From Mesostigma viride (Eukaryota; Streptophyta; Mesostigmatophyceae; Mesostigmatales; Mesostigmataceae), in assembly GCA_009746045.1 (NCBI GenBank), contig RPFO01000485.1, positions 1,001,223 through 1,064,062 on the forward strand: DNA of 62,840 nt. The letters are read 5' to 3'. Below, one piece after another: positions 33,412 through 44,913 of this stretch (its first letter is position 1; the number at the start of each line of letters is the position of its first letter). Position numbers and translations under genes: made by a program. A model generated the notes under the pieces. The model was not told the origin of the DNA. It ran no database searches and worked only from the letters and a program-made list of their open reading frames with translations.

Positions 33412-33804
33412 AATAGCAATAGCCCTAGCTTGTAACCATTGGCGTCACTGCCGCTAAGGCAGCCATGCCTAGAATGTTGCCTAGCTGTGCCAACACACCT
33501 AGTCACGTGCCGCCAACGCACGGTACACAACCAGCCATAGCCTAGTCCTAGTACAGCCATGCTACGCCCTGGCTATGTTCAGATTACTTGCCCACGCTCC
33601 TTGCTATGATATGCTCACATGGGTCTTATTGCACCCACAGTTTGCCGGATCGTTAGCCTGTCCTTTTAGCTAGCCGCGCCCGATTGCAGCTGTGGCATGC
33701 CTTTGGCATGAAGGAGACTGGGGGTCTCTGCCCTTTCTCCTGTAGTGCACACACAGGGATTAAAAGCACTTCGGTGCTCCGTGACTCCCCAACGGGAGCA
33801 CGAG

Positions 33805-33826
33805 TTTAATTAATTAATTAATTAAT
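33805..33826. repeat. (TTAA)n tail shared by two LINE-like copies
   Basis: Lies between the plus-strand copy (33,013) and the minus-strand copy (35,428-34,043), so both could end in it, tail to tail. Confidence 0.7.
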
Positions 33827-34042
33827 ACAAGAGCTATGGCATGGCTTCTCAGCAGAGAGTGACTCCCTGCATGGGCACAACATTACTAAATAAAGCTAGG
33901 CATCGTCTGGAGGGTGGCACATCATAGGCACACATGTACATGATTAAATAAAGCGCGGGGCTTAGCTGGGATAGTGCCTCTAGGGGGCGTACATGTACAT
34001 GGCCACGGTCTATCTATGCTACACTACTACTGCTGTATTCCC

Positions 34043-35428
34043 CTAAGCTGGGGCGTCTGGAGTCGCTGGGGCCGCGGGGGTCGCCTGCCAGGGCTTGTGG
34101 CCGACGTAGATGGCCGCCCCCTTCCAGTACACCGGCTGCCCCGCCTTGGTCTGCCGGAGCTGGAGGTAGGTCGGCCATAGCTCCCGTCGCCGTTGTTGCT
34201 GCGCCAGGGTCAAGTCGTCATCAAGGGTGAAGAGAGTCTTCTCGAGCCGCTTGCGGCGTCTGAGAAAAGAAAGCTTGTCCGCCGGGGTCTTAAAGGTGAG
34301 GAGGAGCGGGGGCGGCCCTGCCTTACCCCGCGCGCGGGGAAGGCGGTGGGCAGCCAGCTCGATCTCACCGTTAAGGCCCATGCGACCAAGGATTTCTCTC
34401 TCAAACGCACGCAAAAGCTTCTCGGAATTCTCACCTTCCTCCATCTTGAAGTTCTTGACAATGACGTTGAGGCTGCGCTTGGCGAGCTCGGCCTCCTCGC
34501 GGAGGTCAAGCGTCTGCCGTTGAAGCTGGGCTGCGACGGCGGAGGTGGTGGAGGTGGTATGTTGCTTAAGCATGTCCGCCCAGGTGGTGATGGGAGGAGC
34601 ATCGCCGGCCAGGCCAGCCGAGGCTGGCTTGGCGGCAATGTCCTTCACCGCCTGGGCGGTGAGGCCTGCGGTGTTCTGCAGAACCTCGAGAGCAATGGCG
34701 TTGTCCTTAAGACGCTGGTCGATGTCACGGAGCTGGGCGGTGATGGCGTCGGAGGTGGAGGTGGTGGCGGTGGAGGAGGCGAGGAGGGTGGAGGTGGCGG
34801 TGGAGATGGTGGAGGTGGCGGTGGAGAGGAGGGGGAGCTCGGCAGCCAACGTGCTGCCCATGACCGCCACATCTGCGGCGATGGGGGCCACGTGCTGCTC
34901 GAGGGCCTCCTTGAGGAGTGAGCGGATGGAGGATTCGGTGAAGGTGGTGGTGAGGGGCTTTGGGGGCCAAAGCTCCTCGAGGGAGCGTCCAAGGAGGGAA
35001 AAGAGGGCGTATTGCTGGAGGTGGGGGCGGCGGGCGTTGAGGACGTCCTTGCCAAAATTGCGCCTCTGGAGGAAGGCATTGACAAGGCGACCTTGGTGGG
35101 AAAGCTACTTGCATAGTTCTATAAGAGAGGCATGCGATCCCCAAAACACGTAGCTCAGGATCTTGTCGGGGTTGAGCTTGTCAAAAAAGCCGGGCTGGCT
35201 GGCGTCAAAGTCGAACTCCTCCCAGGTCGGCTCGGCAGGGCGACTGCGCTTGGGTTCAGGCGACGCTGCTGGCGAGGCGGCCAGAGGGGGCTGGGCGACC
35301 ACTAAAGCTTGGCTAGTGGCGCCGCTGCCTTCTGGGCCGGTTGGCGAAGCTGCAGCCGGGGCTGCAGACGTATTTTCATTGCTAAGCGCAGCCGCCAGGC
35401 TGCGTTGCGTCGAGAGGCGTTTGCTCAT
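34043..35428 (-). CDS. LINE ORF1-like RNA-binding protein with one in-frame TAG
   Basis: ATG 35,428 opens MSKRLSTQRSLAAALSNENT. A single TAG at 35,105-35,107 interrupts an otherwise open 461-codon frame. Past it are YALFSLLGRSLEELWPP, a helical region with repeated Ser/Thr, LEVLQNTAGLTAQAVKDIA, then an RRM-like module (LNVIVKNFKMEEGE) and a C-terminal domain (HRLPRARGKAGPPPLLLTFK, TLDDDLTLAQQQRRRELWP). This is the L1 ORF1p plan: coiled coil, RRM, C-terminal domain, binding its own RNA. No reverse transcriptase ORF is adjacent. The stop may be a mutation or be read through. Confidence 0.75.
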
Positions 35429-36574
35429 CGTATATTGCGTAATAGCGTCGGAAAATTATATCAGCATGTGCGTCTTAGAAAGACGAAGCGATTGTGATAT
35501 TCACAGCTGAATTCGGCGCTCAAACGTGAAAGTTATGAGCTCCGACAGCCATGGCTACCTCGTGGCTCGTGGCTCGTGTTCTCTATCCCACTCCCTGTAT
35601 GGTCGGAATTTTGAAACGGTTACACGGACAAACTGATAGCACTTGGCGAGCTGAACCCAAATCTGCAGTCAAAATTTTGGCAGGTACCATAGAGGGGGGG
35701 GGGTTGCCCGCAAGATGGTGCTGCCCCTAGGCACGGAAGTATGCTGCCGTCTGCCACCACTACAAGCCTTCGGCTATCCAGCGGCGTGCCGTGCCAGTAT
35801 CGCGTCGCGCCGGCCAACGACCCATTTAAGAAACCCGAATTTTCCCATACACCAATATCAAAGAGACAACCAGCGCAGGCCAGAAATCGGGAGAATCCGG
35901 ACCATGGTAGCTCGAGCCTGCCGTTATCTTTTCCGCGTTTTCGAGTCGTTCAGGATGATGAAGATGAATGGTGATGGAAATGTGTATCCTTGTGCATTGA
36001 AATTATGGCTGGCTTACGTGTGGAGCGACTAGATGACCTAGACGGTGGGGCCGGAAACAGCATGCTTGATCAGGGCGTGTGTTTCTAGCCTAACTGGCCG
36101 GGAGTGTCTAGTGGTGAGCACCATTGCTGCGATCGCTCTCCCACCATTTACGAGGAAATACCCGCAAATGGAAAACCACTGAAAAGGTCTAGCTAGTCAG
36201 TCATCACGTTAGCCATGCCATGATTCCAAACGTCCAAGAACTGCACACGGTGCAAAGGCAAAAAGCCGGAGGACAGCACTTTCAAATGTGCGGCGGGAAC
36301 CAAAAGCCCGCGGATGCCAGAAAACATCGTGTTGCCCACCAATATGCTCAAACGGTAGAGCTCGCGGAGCTGATCATTTTGCACCCTAGGTCGACCCCTA
36401 TAACCCTTGGGACCTCAGGGTTTTGCTAGGTATAGCGCTTAGGTGCTAGGTAGGTAGGGTCCAAGGGCCAACTTTTGGAAAATTTCAGCATGGTGTCTGA
36501 TATTTTTGTTTTTTCCACCCCCCCTGGAAGAACGGACGTTTCCTCGGATCCTAAAGCATCGCCACCTGATACAG
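35429..36574. other. No gene; left arm of an inverted repeat pair
   Basis: No gene seen. At 35,864-35,912 lies a ~48-bp sequence (starts ATCAAAGAGACAACCAGCGC) whose inverted copy is at 38,134-38,184, with about one or two mismatches. Confidence 0.6.
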
Positions 36575-36790
36575 TCCAACCGCAAAAGTTCTCCTTTCCG
36601 GGGAGTGATGCAACACCTTCGGATTTTGCACTAGATAAATCGTTCGAGATCTGTGTGTAGGAGTACTACACACGTGTCCACTCGAGACTTGTTCAGTCTC
36701 GACACGTGAGACGGGCTGAACACGGCTGAAACCTTCTTGAGAAGGGGGCGTAGCCGGTACTATCGAGATCAGCCAAGCGTATATTCTGAT
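36575..36790 (-). repeat. Inverted copy of the 393-bp repeat family
   Basis: About 200 bp complementary to the part of the 41,836-42,676 tandem unit running from CAGAATATACGCTTGGCTGA to GGAGAACTTTTGCGG, with scattered mismatches. Contains the ACACGTG and GTAGTACTCCTACAC words of that family. Confidence 0.75.
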
Positions 36791-36843
36791 GGGTATATTG
36801 ATTTCTTTTTACAGATGGCTAGGCGTCAGGCTAGGCGTAAGTA

Positions 36844-37254
36844 TACCGTAGTGGCTCTTATATGTGTACGCTTAATTATCGTACGAGGGCTATTAGCGAT
36901 TATTGTTACGCGTACGGGGTTTTTGGGATTTTTTCTAGGGTACGTAGGTATATCAAAGCTGGTTGTCTCTTTGGTATATCGTAAGGGTATATCAAAGGTA
37001 TATTTGGGAGGCAGTACCCTAGGGACAACATATGGAAGACCCTCATACGTATATCGTACTGTAGCATCTGAGGGTGATATCTATATCTTGGGATGTACGA
37101 GGCCGGAAGGAGGTTTTTTTTCGGCCTGTACGGGGTCGATTCGTACATAATTAGGCGTACTGATATAGTCTCAAAAAAAAAAATTCCTATTGGTTAATCA
37201 AAATACCCATTTACCCGGAAAAAGAGGCGGGTATGGATAAGAGCCACTACGGTA
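36844..37254. mobile_element. MITE with TACCGTAGTGG ends, copy 2
   Basis: 411 bp with perfect 18-bp inverted ends TACCGTAGTGGCTCTTAT and complement, flanked by TA. The internal sequence matches the 5,001-5,314 copy in reverse orientation (for example TTAATTATCGTACGA near its left end). Confidence 0.85.
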
Positions 37255-37639
37255 TACAGATCTGTTTTTTTATTACAGATCTGTACGTAAACTCCCACGT
37301 AATGCCCTTACGTCTTCGGGGGTCGAGTTGCAGGCCGTGTTCAGTACCTGGAAGCAAAATTCATCCATGGCTACGAAAGCTAGAGGAATGTCAGCCGTCA
37401 GCCGTATGACCTGCACATGAGGGTAATGAAGAAATCAAGCCGAAGTTAATCCTGCATCTGAGCGAGCATAATAATTGCAAACACAACAGCAATTGTGCGA
37501 CAGACCAAACAATATTGCCGCGTGCACTAGGCTCTGTATTCTGGTCACACCCACGTGCATTGGCTGCATTGGATTAGGCGCCTTAACGAACTGAGTCGAG
37601 GGAAAACGCGAGGAGCGTCATCTAAGCAGTTCACTAGGG

Positions 37640-38045
37640 AGTCGGGTTCTGAGATTTTTCTCAGGTCCTGAGTTTTTTCTGAGATTTTTCTCAGGATTCC
37701 TGAGATTTTCTCAGGATTTCCTGAGATTTCCTGATTTTTTTCTCAAGAAATCCTGAGAATCCTGAGTTTTTTCTGAGATTTTTCTCAGGAATCCTGAGAT
37801 TATATCAGGACTTTCTCCTGAGAATCCTGAGAAGTGCCTGAGATGCGTCTCGCCACACACTGAGAAACACTGAGAATCCTGAGAAAATCCTGAGATCCTG
37901 AGAAAAATGTCGGAACAACACAAAAAATCTCAAGATCTTGAGAAAACCCGCTGAATCAGAAAAAATCAGGAAAATCAGGACACTTAGCATGGCACAAAAA
38001 ATCAGGAAAATCAGGACACTGAGCATGACACTTGAGAACTCTCAA
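37640..38045. repeat. CTCAGGA/TCCTGAG palindromic array
   Basis: AT-rich array of short palindromic words such as CTGAGATTTTTCTCAG and CAGGAATCCTGAG. A related array is at 42,723-43,035. There are no unique spacers of constant length, so it is not CRISPR. Confidence 0.85.
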
Positions 38046-38456
38046 GTGCATGAAGACAGGACACTTATGCATTATATGTGGATGCAGAAATGATGCAGTT
38101 GACACACATGTTCATTGGAAATAAATAAATATAATGCATGGTCCGGATTCTCCCGATTTCTGGCCTGCGCTGGTTGTCTCCTTGATAATGCAGTGCGACA
38201 AGCACACAACAAGTTACATTACAGGCATCATTGCCAGAAATATAATCAATGCCACTCCTCATCAGTGTATGCAGCACTGTCAGAGTTGTCCGCATAATTT
38301 ACTACAGCACGCTGCCTCTCACTTCTCCATTGTGAGGGAATGCATGCCTCACCGTTGCTGCTGAACGACGAAACACTAGCTATGTCATCAGGGCTCGATG
38401 CGCTGGCACTAGCCGCTGCCATGGACTTGCCAGCAGTGCGGCTCTTGCCACGCGAG

Positions 38457-38838
38457 CGGTTTGGTAGTGCAGCGGCTGTGTGTGGTTCTACCAAACGACT
38501 TTGAGAAATATGTGCCTACTCCATGGCCCCACGTGAGCACGTGCAAAACTCAAGGTATTGAAGAGGCCGCTATCAGCTCACATCAATCGGAGCACTACAG
38601 AACAGCATTGGGGCAACTACAGAACAGCAACCCGCGACCTTCAACCATCTTTACGTCATCGCAGCTCCGTCCGGAGTCATGGTTCATGGCGGCAAAGACG
38701 GGGTTCGGTATAGGCCAGCATCACTTACATTCTGCAAGCGCCCCCGCTACTTGCCCCGATGGGGCCATGGAGTAGGCACATATTCTGAAAGTCGTTTGGT
38801 AGAACCACACACAGCCGCTGCACTACCAAACCGCTTGA
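38457..38838. mobile_element. 382-bp MITE with ~75-bp inverted ends
   Basis: The left arm starts AGCGGTTTGGTAGTGCAGCG and the right arm is its complement, ending at 38,838; the arms match over about 75 bp to GGCCCCA. The middle ~230 bp is unique. No transposase. Family unknown. Confidence 0.8.
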
Positions 38839-38925
38839 AGGCGGGTCAGAGCTAGTGATATACTATCTGAGCAAGTGACTTGACTAGTGCGAGACCCAAA
38901 GTGGAAATGCCGTGTCTATTCCGGC

Positions 38926-39045
38926 CTAACATGGCTGATGAAGGCGTTTATGGAATGGTGCGGCTAGGTGCAGGGTTGTGTTGCCTAACATGGCTGCTGA
39001 AGGCGTTCATGGGTGCGGCTAGGTGCAAGGTCGCGTTGCCTAATC
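38926..39045 (+). repeat. Short tandem duplication (~60 bp unit)
   Basis: Two head-to-tail copies of GCCTAACATGGCTGxTGAAG followed by GGTGCGGCTAGGTGCA, with an 8-bp length difference. Confidence 0.7.
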
Positions 39046-40689
39046 GCAACCTTTCTAAATTTTTCGCTCGTTGGACCAACGGTCTACCAGGTAACGGTTA
39101 AGAGAGGTAGGGCGCGAAGTTGAAAGTTTGGAACGGCACTGTCGTCATGCGGCTATTTCACGGCACCATAACGGCCTTTATTTCAGTTATGTTCAGTTCA
39201 GTTTATTCCCACGCCGGTTCCCTAGCCTTGCCCGTACCGGCTTCGGAATAAACGGATGCCGGAACCGTATCCTTGTTCCAATTTTTAACAGGCAGGTACT
39301 ACTTCTATAAAGCCCGAACTAAGAGCTCTTTTGTAGAATGTTCTCACTGCCTAATTGCTTTAGTGACTTTGCGTTAATAATTGTCGGCTGTCAGTCTGTC
39401 AGCCAACAATCAGAAATCGTTGTCGCACTTTATAACCTGCTCCAATGGTTGTCCGGCAAAGGCAGGACCAAGCGTTTTCTAGGGTCTGGCAGGACGGCGG
39501 TTTTTTAAATGCCTGTGGCTTTCATTGGTGAATACTAGTTACTGTACCTGTAAATTTATCGGCAGTTTGCGGCTCCGACCGTTCTAAAAGGCTTTGAGAC
39601 GAGTAGTAACCAGTGGAAAGGTAAGATGTCATGACAATACGGAAGATCGCTTGGCTGGAATCACTCGAGACATTCCGCCTGCCGCTGGCTACGGATGTGA
39701 CCTAGTCGCAATCTTTTTTTTTGCGCAAATTCAAAAAAACGCGTTTGACGTAGCCCTAGCCGTTGTTCGCAGTCAAGTCAGTGCTGGGGCTAGCGGGCAG
39801 TGAGGGCACATACACGCTAGCTCGAGCGATGGGGCAACCGATTTCCATACGTAACCAATGAATGCAACCACCGAATAACAAGCGCTGCAGGTGTGGCAGC
39901 AGGGGTGGCAGCGAGAACCGCACTAGAAGCGGTTCTAGTAGCGACGACAGGTGAGTGACATAAGTAACGGAGAATAAACAGAGCGAGATTCTGGAGCTAT
40001 CCAAAACCTACAAGGCCGTCATGGACAGGCTGTGATCGAAGAGGAATGGAGCCGGGAAAATGAGCAACTGCGTAGCTGAGCAAGGATACTTATGAGAATT
40101 GCTTGGCAGGTTGCATTGGAAGGCCCATAGACCGCAAAAGCGGCATTCTGAGCAAAAGCTGGTTTCTTAGTATAGCATGAACTCTGAATACTTGATTTCT
40201 TGTCCTCTTACATGCGTGGTCAATTTCATGAAGATGACCATCATGAAGTACCGTCCTTGGGCATTTTTGTGCGTACATGCCCGTTTGTTGTCAAAGCACG
40301 TCCATGCAGACCTGAATCCCATGCAAGCCCCAAGCGTCAATTGCGACTATCTTTGCAAAGGAAAAGCATCTAGACGTGTTCTGATGAAGCCAGTAAGGTC
40401 AAATGTTTCATGGTGCTTCCTCATAAGCCACATAGTAGATTAGATACTAACTTGGTTGGTCCATGCGTGAGTATGTGCATGTTGTCATCAGTTTGCTACC
40501 TACTTTTTAATTACCTTGCCTACTTACTAGCTTTGTTATTGAAGGTATTTTCCTAATTTTGCACTGGAATTCATTCCTTACATCACTACTATTCTTTCTC
40601 CCCTTTGCAATCGCAACAGGAGGGACGGAATGTTATCTTCTCCGCGGTCATGAGGTTGTCCCTTCTGCGTGGTAAGTGTCATAAAGTTG
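39046..40689. other. No gene seen
   Basis: AT-rich DNA without convincing frames or repeats I can name. Confidence 0.5.
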
Positions 40690-41280
40690 ATTAGTCCCTT
40701 GGTCCCTCACTTGCTCCTTGCTTCCTTGCATGCTTGCTTGCTGAGTTCGATAAACCCCTTGCTTCCTTGCATGCTTGTTTCCGTCTTTGCGTGCTTGCTT
40801 GCTTCTTTGCGTGGTTGCTTTCTTCCTTGATTAGGCCCTTGCTTGGTTGTTTAGCCGCTTGCTGAATTTGATTAGTTCCTTGCTTTATTCCCTTGCTTCC
40901 TTGCATGCGTGCTTCCTGAATGTAATTAGTCCCTTGCTTCCTTTCTTAGTCCCATGCTTCCTTTGTAAGCCACTCTTCCTCGCATGCTTGCTGAATTTAA
41001 TTAATGCCTTGCTTCCTTTGATATGACCTTGCCTACTTGGTTAGGCCGTTCCTTCCCTGCATGCTTGACCACTTGCTGAATGGAATCAGTCCCCTGATTC
41101 CTTTGTTAGGCCCTTGCTTCCTTTGTTAGCCCCTCTTCCTTGCATGCTTGCAATTGCTTGCTTGCTGAATCTAATAAGTCCCTTGCTTCCTTTGTTAGGC
41201 CCTTGCTTCCTTATTTAGCCACTCTCGTCCTTGCACGCATGTACGCTTGCTTGCTGAATTCAATTAGTCCCTTGCCCTGA
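40690..41280 (+). repeat. Degenerate CTTGCTTCCTTGCATGCTTG array
   Basis: Irregular 55-70-bp units built from CCTTGCTTCCTT, GCATGCTTGCTTG and TGAATTxAATTAGTCC words. It looks like a decayed minisatellite that grew from tetranucleotide GCTT/CCTT repeats. Confidence 0.8.
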
Positions 41281-41835
41281 AGAAATTTAGTCTAGTTATC
41301 CTGGAGCTTCACAGTTAATAAACGTGTTTTCCCTTTTTCAATGCATCGGTCATATGCAATGTCGTGGTTTCTTGGTCTTGCACATCTCAATAATGGCGGT
41401 GCTAGGCTTTCACTTGGGTCACCCTTTCAATGTTTTGTACCAGTCAGAAGTATCTTTTTTTATGCCGAGCATGATGTTGTTTGCTATGCCTTTGGTCTGG
41501 TTAGGTGTACATGTGCACATGCTGCAGCCCAGCGTTTCTAATCATGGTCCTGTTTAATGCTGTTTTTCCCCCTTCCTGGTTTATGCGTGCAGGTAAATGT
41601 GCAACGAAGCACAGTTTGGCAGAGTATATGAAGAACCAAATGATCTACAAGATCTGCCAAACGATGAAGAAACAATCCTCTTTTTGTTGTGATTTATTTT
41701 TTGCCTATGAATAAAAGATTTTTTAAATAATATTTATCAATGTAATAAATGCACTGATTGTGAGTCATGCCCCTGTTGTAATCATCTTGCATTGTTGTAT
41801 TTCTGACGGTCCCTGATAACACCATTTTTTTGTCC
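41281..41835. other. No gene seen
   Basis: AT-rich DNA with short frames only. Confidence 0.5.
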
Positions 41836-42676
41836 GCGGCCCGGCACTGAACGCAAAGGTTTTCACCTTTGCGGAGTGTCTGATCAGAATATACGCTTGG
41901 CTGATTTCGATAGTACCGGCTACGCCCCCTTCTAAAGAAGGATTCAGCCGTGTTCAGCCCGTCTCACGGTGCGAGACTGAACAAGTCTCGCGTGCAGACA
42001 CGTGTGTAGTACTCCTACACACAGATCTCGAGTGATTTATCTAGTACCAAATCCGAAAGGCTTGCATCACTCCCCGGACAGGAGAACTTTTGCGGATGAC
42101 TGTAGGTGTAAGTTGGCGATGCCATGGTAACCGGAGACGTCCGTCCTATAGTCAGCAAAATTGGTGCGAGAGGTCCCCAGTTCGATTCCGGTCGGATTCA
42201 TTTGCAGATCGCGTTTTCCGCGTTTTCCGCGGCCCGGCACTGAACGCAAAGGTTTTCACCTTTGCGGAGTGTCTGATCAGAATATACGCTTGGCTGATTT
42301 CGATAGTACCGGCTACGCCCCCTTCTAAAGAAGGATTCAGCCGTGTTCAGCCCGTCTCACGGTGCGAGACTGAACAAGTCTCGCGTGCAGACACGTGTGT
42401 AGTACTCCTACACACAGATCTCGAGTGATTTATCTAGTACCAAATCCGAAAGGCTTGCATCACTCCCCGGACAGGAGAACTTTTGCGGATGACTGTAGGT
42501 GTAAGTTGGCGATGCCATGGTAACCGGAGACGTCCGTCCTATAGTCAGCAAAATTGGTGCGAGAGGTCCCCAGTTCGATTCCGGTCGGATTCATTTGCAG
42601 ATCGCGTTTTCCGCGTTTTCCGCGGCCCGGCACTGAACGCAAAGGTTTTCACCTTTGCGGAGTGTCTGATCAGAAT
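41836..42676 (+). repeat. 393-bp tandem repeat, two full copies plus a partial
   Basis: Units start GCGGCCCGGCACTGAACGC at 41,836, 42,229 and 42,622; the first two are identical as far as I compared and the third stops after about 55 bp. Each unit holds a tRNA B-box-like word, AGTTCGATTCC, near 42,178 and 42,571, so the unit may derive from a tRNA-type SINE. I could not fold a credible tRNA. Confidence 0.9.
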
Positions 42677-42722
42677 TTTTTTGTCCCAGAATGGCTGGAG
42701 AATTCGCCTGTGCATGTTCTTG

Positions 42723-43035
42723 ATTTTCTTGAGATTCTACTCGTTTTTTTGTCCTGAGATTTTCCTGAGATTGTCCTGAGATTTTCACTACAAAGTCAAA
42801 ATCTCAAGACCTGAGTTTTTCACCAGAAATCTCAGGACCCGAGGTGTGCACTTACCAGATTTTGTGAAGCCAAAAAAAATCAGGAAAAATCAGGGCAATC
42901 TCAGGAAAATTCAAGATTTATCTCAGGATTTCTCAGGATTTTCTCAGGATTTCTCAGGATTTCTCAGGATTTCTCAAGATTTGTGTAGGTAAATCTCAAA
43001 AAAACTCAGAAAAATCTCAAGATATCTCAGGACGA
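42723..43035. repeat. CTCAGGATTT palindromic array
   Basis: Related to 37,640-38,045: repeats of CTGAGATTTTCCTGAG, then TCTCAGGATT in tandem. The two arrays bracket a 5-kb segment and lie near inverted copies of the 393-bp family. Confidence 0.85.
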
Positions 43036-43708
43036 ATTTTTTCCGACTTCCTAGTGTTGCTTGTCATGTCTATACGCCCGGGCATCTTATGATCTGTCTA
43101 CCATGCACGCATTTTCCTTGGATGAATCAAACAGCTTTTGACATTTTAATGGCGACATTGAAGTCCGGCCACGACAATATAGCGTTGCTCAGAGCTTCGT
43201 TGCCGAGAAAGGTTTAAGAGGTGCTTTGTCCGGGCAGACAATGTAGCTCTGCCTAGACCCCGGTAGCTTTCAGCACGCGCATATTGCTTGAGGAAAGCGA
43301 GCCACTACGCCTGCAGGTGCTCCTGCTGAGGTCGAGATCTCCGAGAGCACGTGGATTAGGCTCATGCGTCAAAGCAGCATCGACCTTCATTCTCCTGGTG
43401 TGGAAGGTCAGTTTTCAGGATTAACATATCTGAATGTTGATGGCCTGTGCATTTTCTGTCAATTGAGCAGCGATTGAAACCATGAGCCACGCAAGTGTAA
43501 GGTGCAGAATTCAGTTGATGAACCCAAGCCGGTAATGTGCAGAATTGATGGACCCAAGTAATATGTGCAGATGTTTCGTCCCACTGGCTGTGTGCTAGCT
43601 ACATAGTGCATGAACCGTGTAGGCCCTTGGCGTGTAGTCACTTGCTGCAACCTTGCCCACAGCTGCTTGTCAATACACGCGGCAGGCACAAGCTATTAGC
43701 TAGTCTAG
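43036..43708. other. No gene seen
   Basis: Mixed-composition DNA with no supported gene. Confidence 0.5.
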
Positions 43709-43777
43709 CCCGCGGGGGGCGTCCACATCTTGTGGTTGATCATCAGGTCCCCGCCCCTCCAGTACACCTTGGGCATG
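43709..43777 (-). pseudogene. Scrap of LINE ORF1-like 3' end
   Basis: Complement matches 33,345-33,411 almost exactly, encoding the tail KVYWRGGDLMINHKMWTPPAG. The rest of the ORF is absent. Confidence 0.8.
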
Positions 43778-44574
43778 CACATGCAAGGCAAGGAATATCA
43801 TCGACATCATTCTCATCATCACTGCTACCTTCCCCATCGCCTCCCTGCCCCTCCCAGTTTGCATCACGTAGTGGCAGCCACCACACAGGGCATTCCGACA
43901 AGTCTAGCTCAAGTAATAAAGTTACAGCATGCGTGCTAAAACCTGCACGAACATAAGCTAACGGAGGTTTTTCTTTGTATATGGCCACTTAGGCATGCTG
44001 TTTTCCATCCAAAAAGCCAGAAAGCATGCCGGCCCACTCGATCACAAAACATAAGCAAACGGCTAGGCACCTCATCTGCCCTCACCTGCATGCCCTCGGC
44101 ATGGCCAACCTTGCCAGCGCAAGCATAGCAGCACGATCGCTAGGCATACATGCCAAGAGAGCATTCACTATACTCAACCCAAGGTTACCTTGTAAACTTC
44201 ATGCCAAGAACTCAGCAAATATATGACCAAAAGCACATATAATTAACTCTAGCACACTGATGACGACACATGCTCAAGGTTGAGGGTCACTGTAGCACGC
44301 ACTGATGGGTTTCCTAGACGACCACTCACCACCTGACAAGGCGCTGAGGACCACTCAGAAAGCAAGTAAACACAATCACACTATACATGCCATCAATATG
44401 GATCAAATCCATGCTGAATATGTTATGAAGTATATATTATAAATATAATTACTTACGGCAGAGTGAAATCACTCAAACCAAAGCAAACACCCAGCTATAA
44501 ACCTATATACAGAGCCATGTCAAAGCTCTATACTATATACATTAAGACCAATGGAAACTCCTAACGGGAGGAAC

Positions 44575-44913
44575 CTAATAGCCCTGCTGCACCGCAAAAT
44601 CAGCCCGCGTACGGCGGAGCATGATGTCAGCCATGGCCCGAGTCAGCGCCACCGACAAGCGCCAATATGACGTCCAGGTCCGCGCCGACCATGGGGCCCG
44701 CTGGCCCTCCAGGTCCAGCCGGTCCTCCCGGAGCCGGCAACACTCCGTGAAGAAGGCGGAGGTCAGGGGCCCCATGGCCCCAAACTCCTCCAGGACAAAG
44801 GGCACCACACGATGGTGCCCGACGTCGCCGTAGGCCAGGAGCTTGGCCCGCTCCGCCCGGTCCGCCGTGTAACCTGCCGTGAGGGAGGCCCCAGCCACGT
44901 GGCTAAGAGCCAA
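44575..44913 (-). pseudogene. C-terminal remnant of a LINE-type ORF2
   Basis: 112 codons, open to a stop at 44,575, with PFVLEEFGAMGPLTSAFF and WSARTWTSYWRLSVALTRAM. This style of tail (PFVxExFGA, WSARxxxxYWxxxxSVAL) occurs at the C-terminus of LINE reverse-transcriptase proteins in algae and other protists. No polymerase motifs are present upstream, so it is 5'-truncated. Identification rests on pattern memory only. Confidence 0.55.

Larger units (their letters stand above)
35864..38184. mobile_element. Possible 2.3-kb TIR element
   Basis: Bounded by ~48-bp inverted repeats whose sequence includes GCAGGCCAGAAATCGGGAG. It contains no transposase frame but holds a MITE and part of an array, so it would be a nested composite. 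No clear target duplication was found. Confidence 0.4.

Noticed and set aside
42120-42210. tRNA gene in the 393-bp unit
   Set aside because: Only a B-box-like word; the T stem does not pair and no acceptor stem closes.
37640-43035. CRISPR-like array
   Set aside because: Repeats are short palindromes of variable length with no unique constant-length spacers, in eukaryotic DNA.
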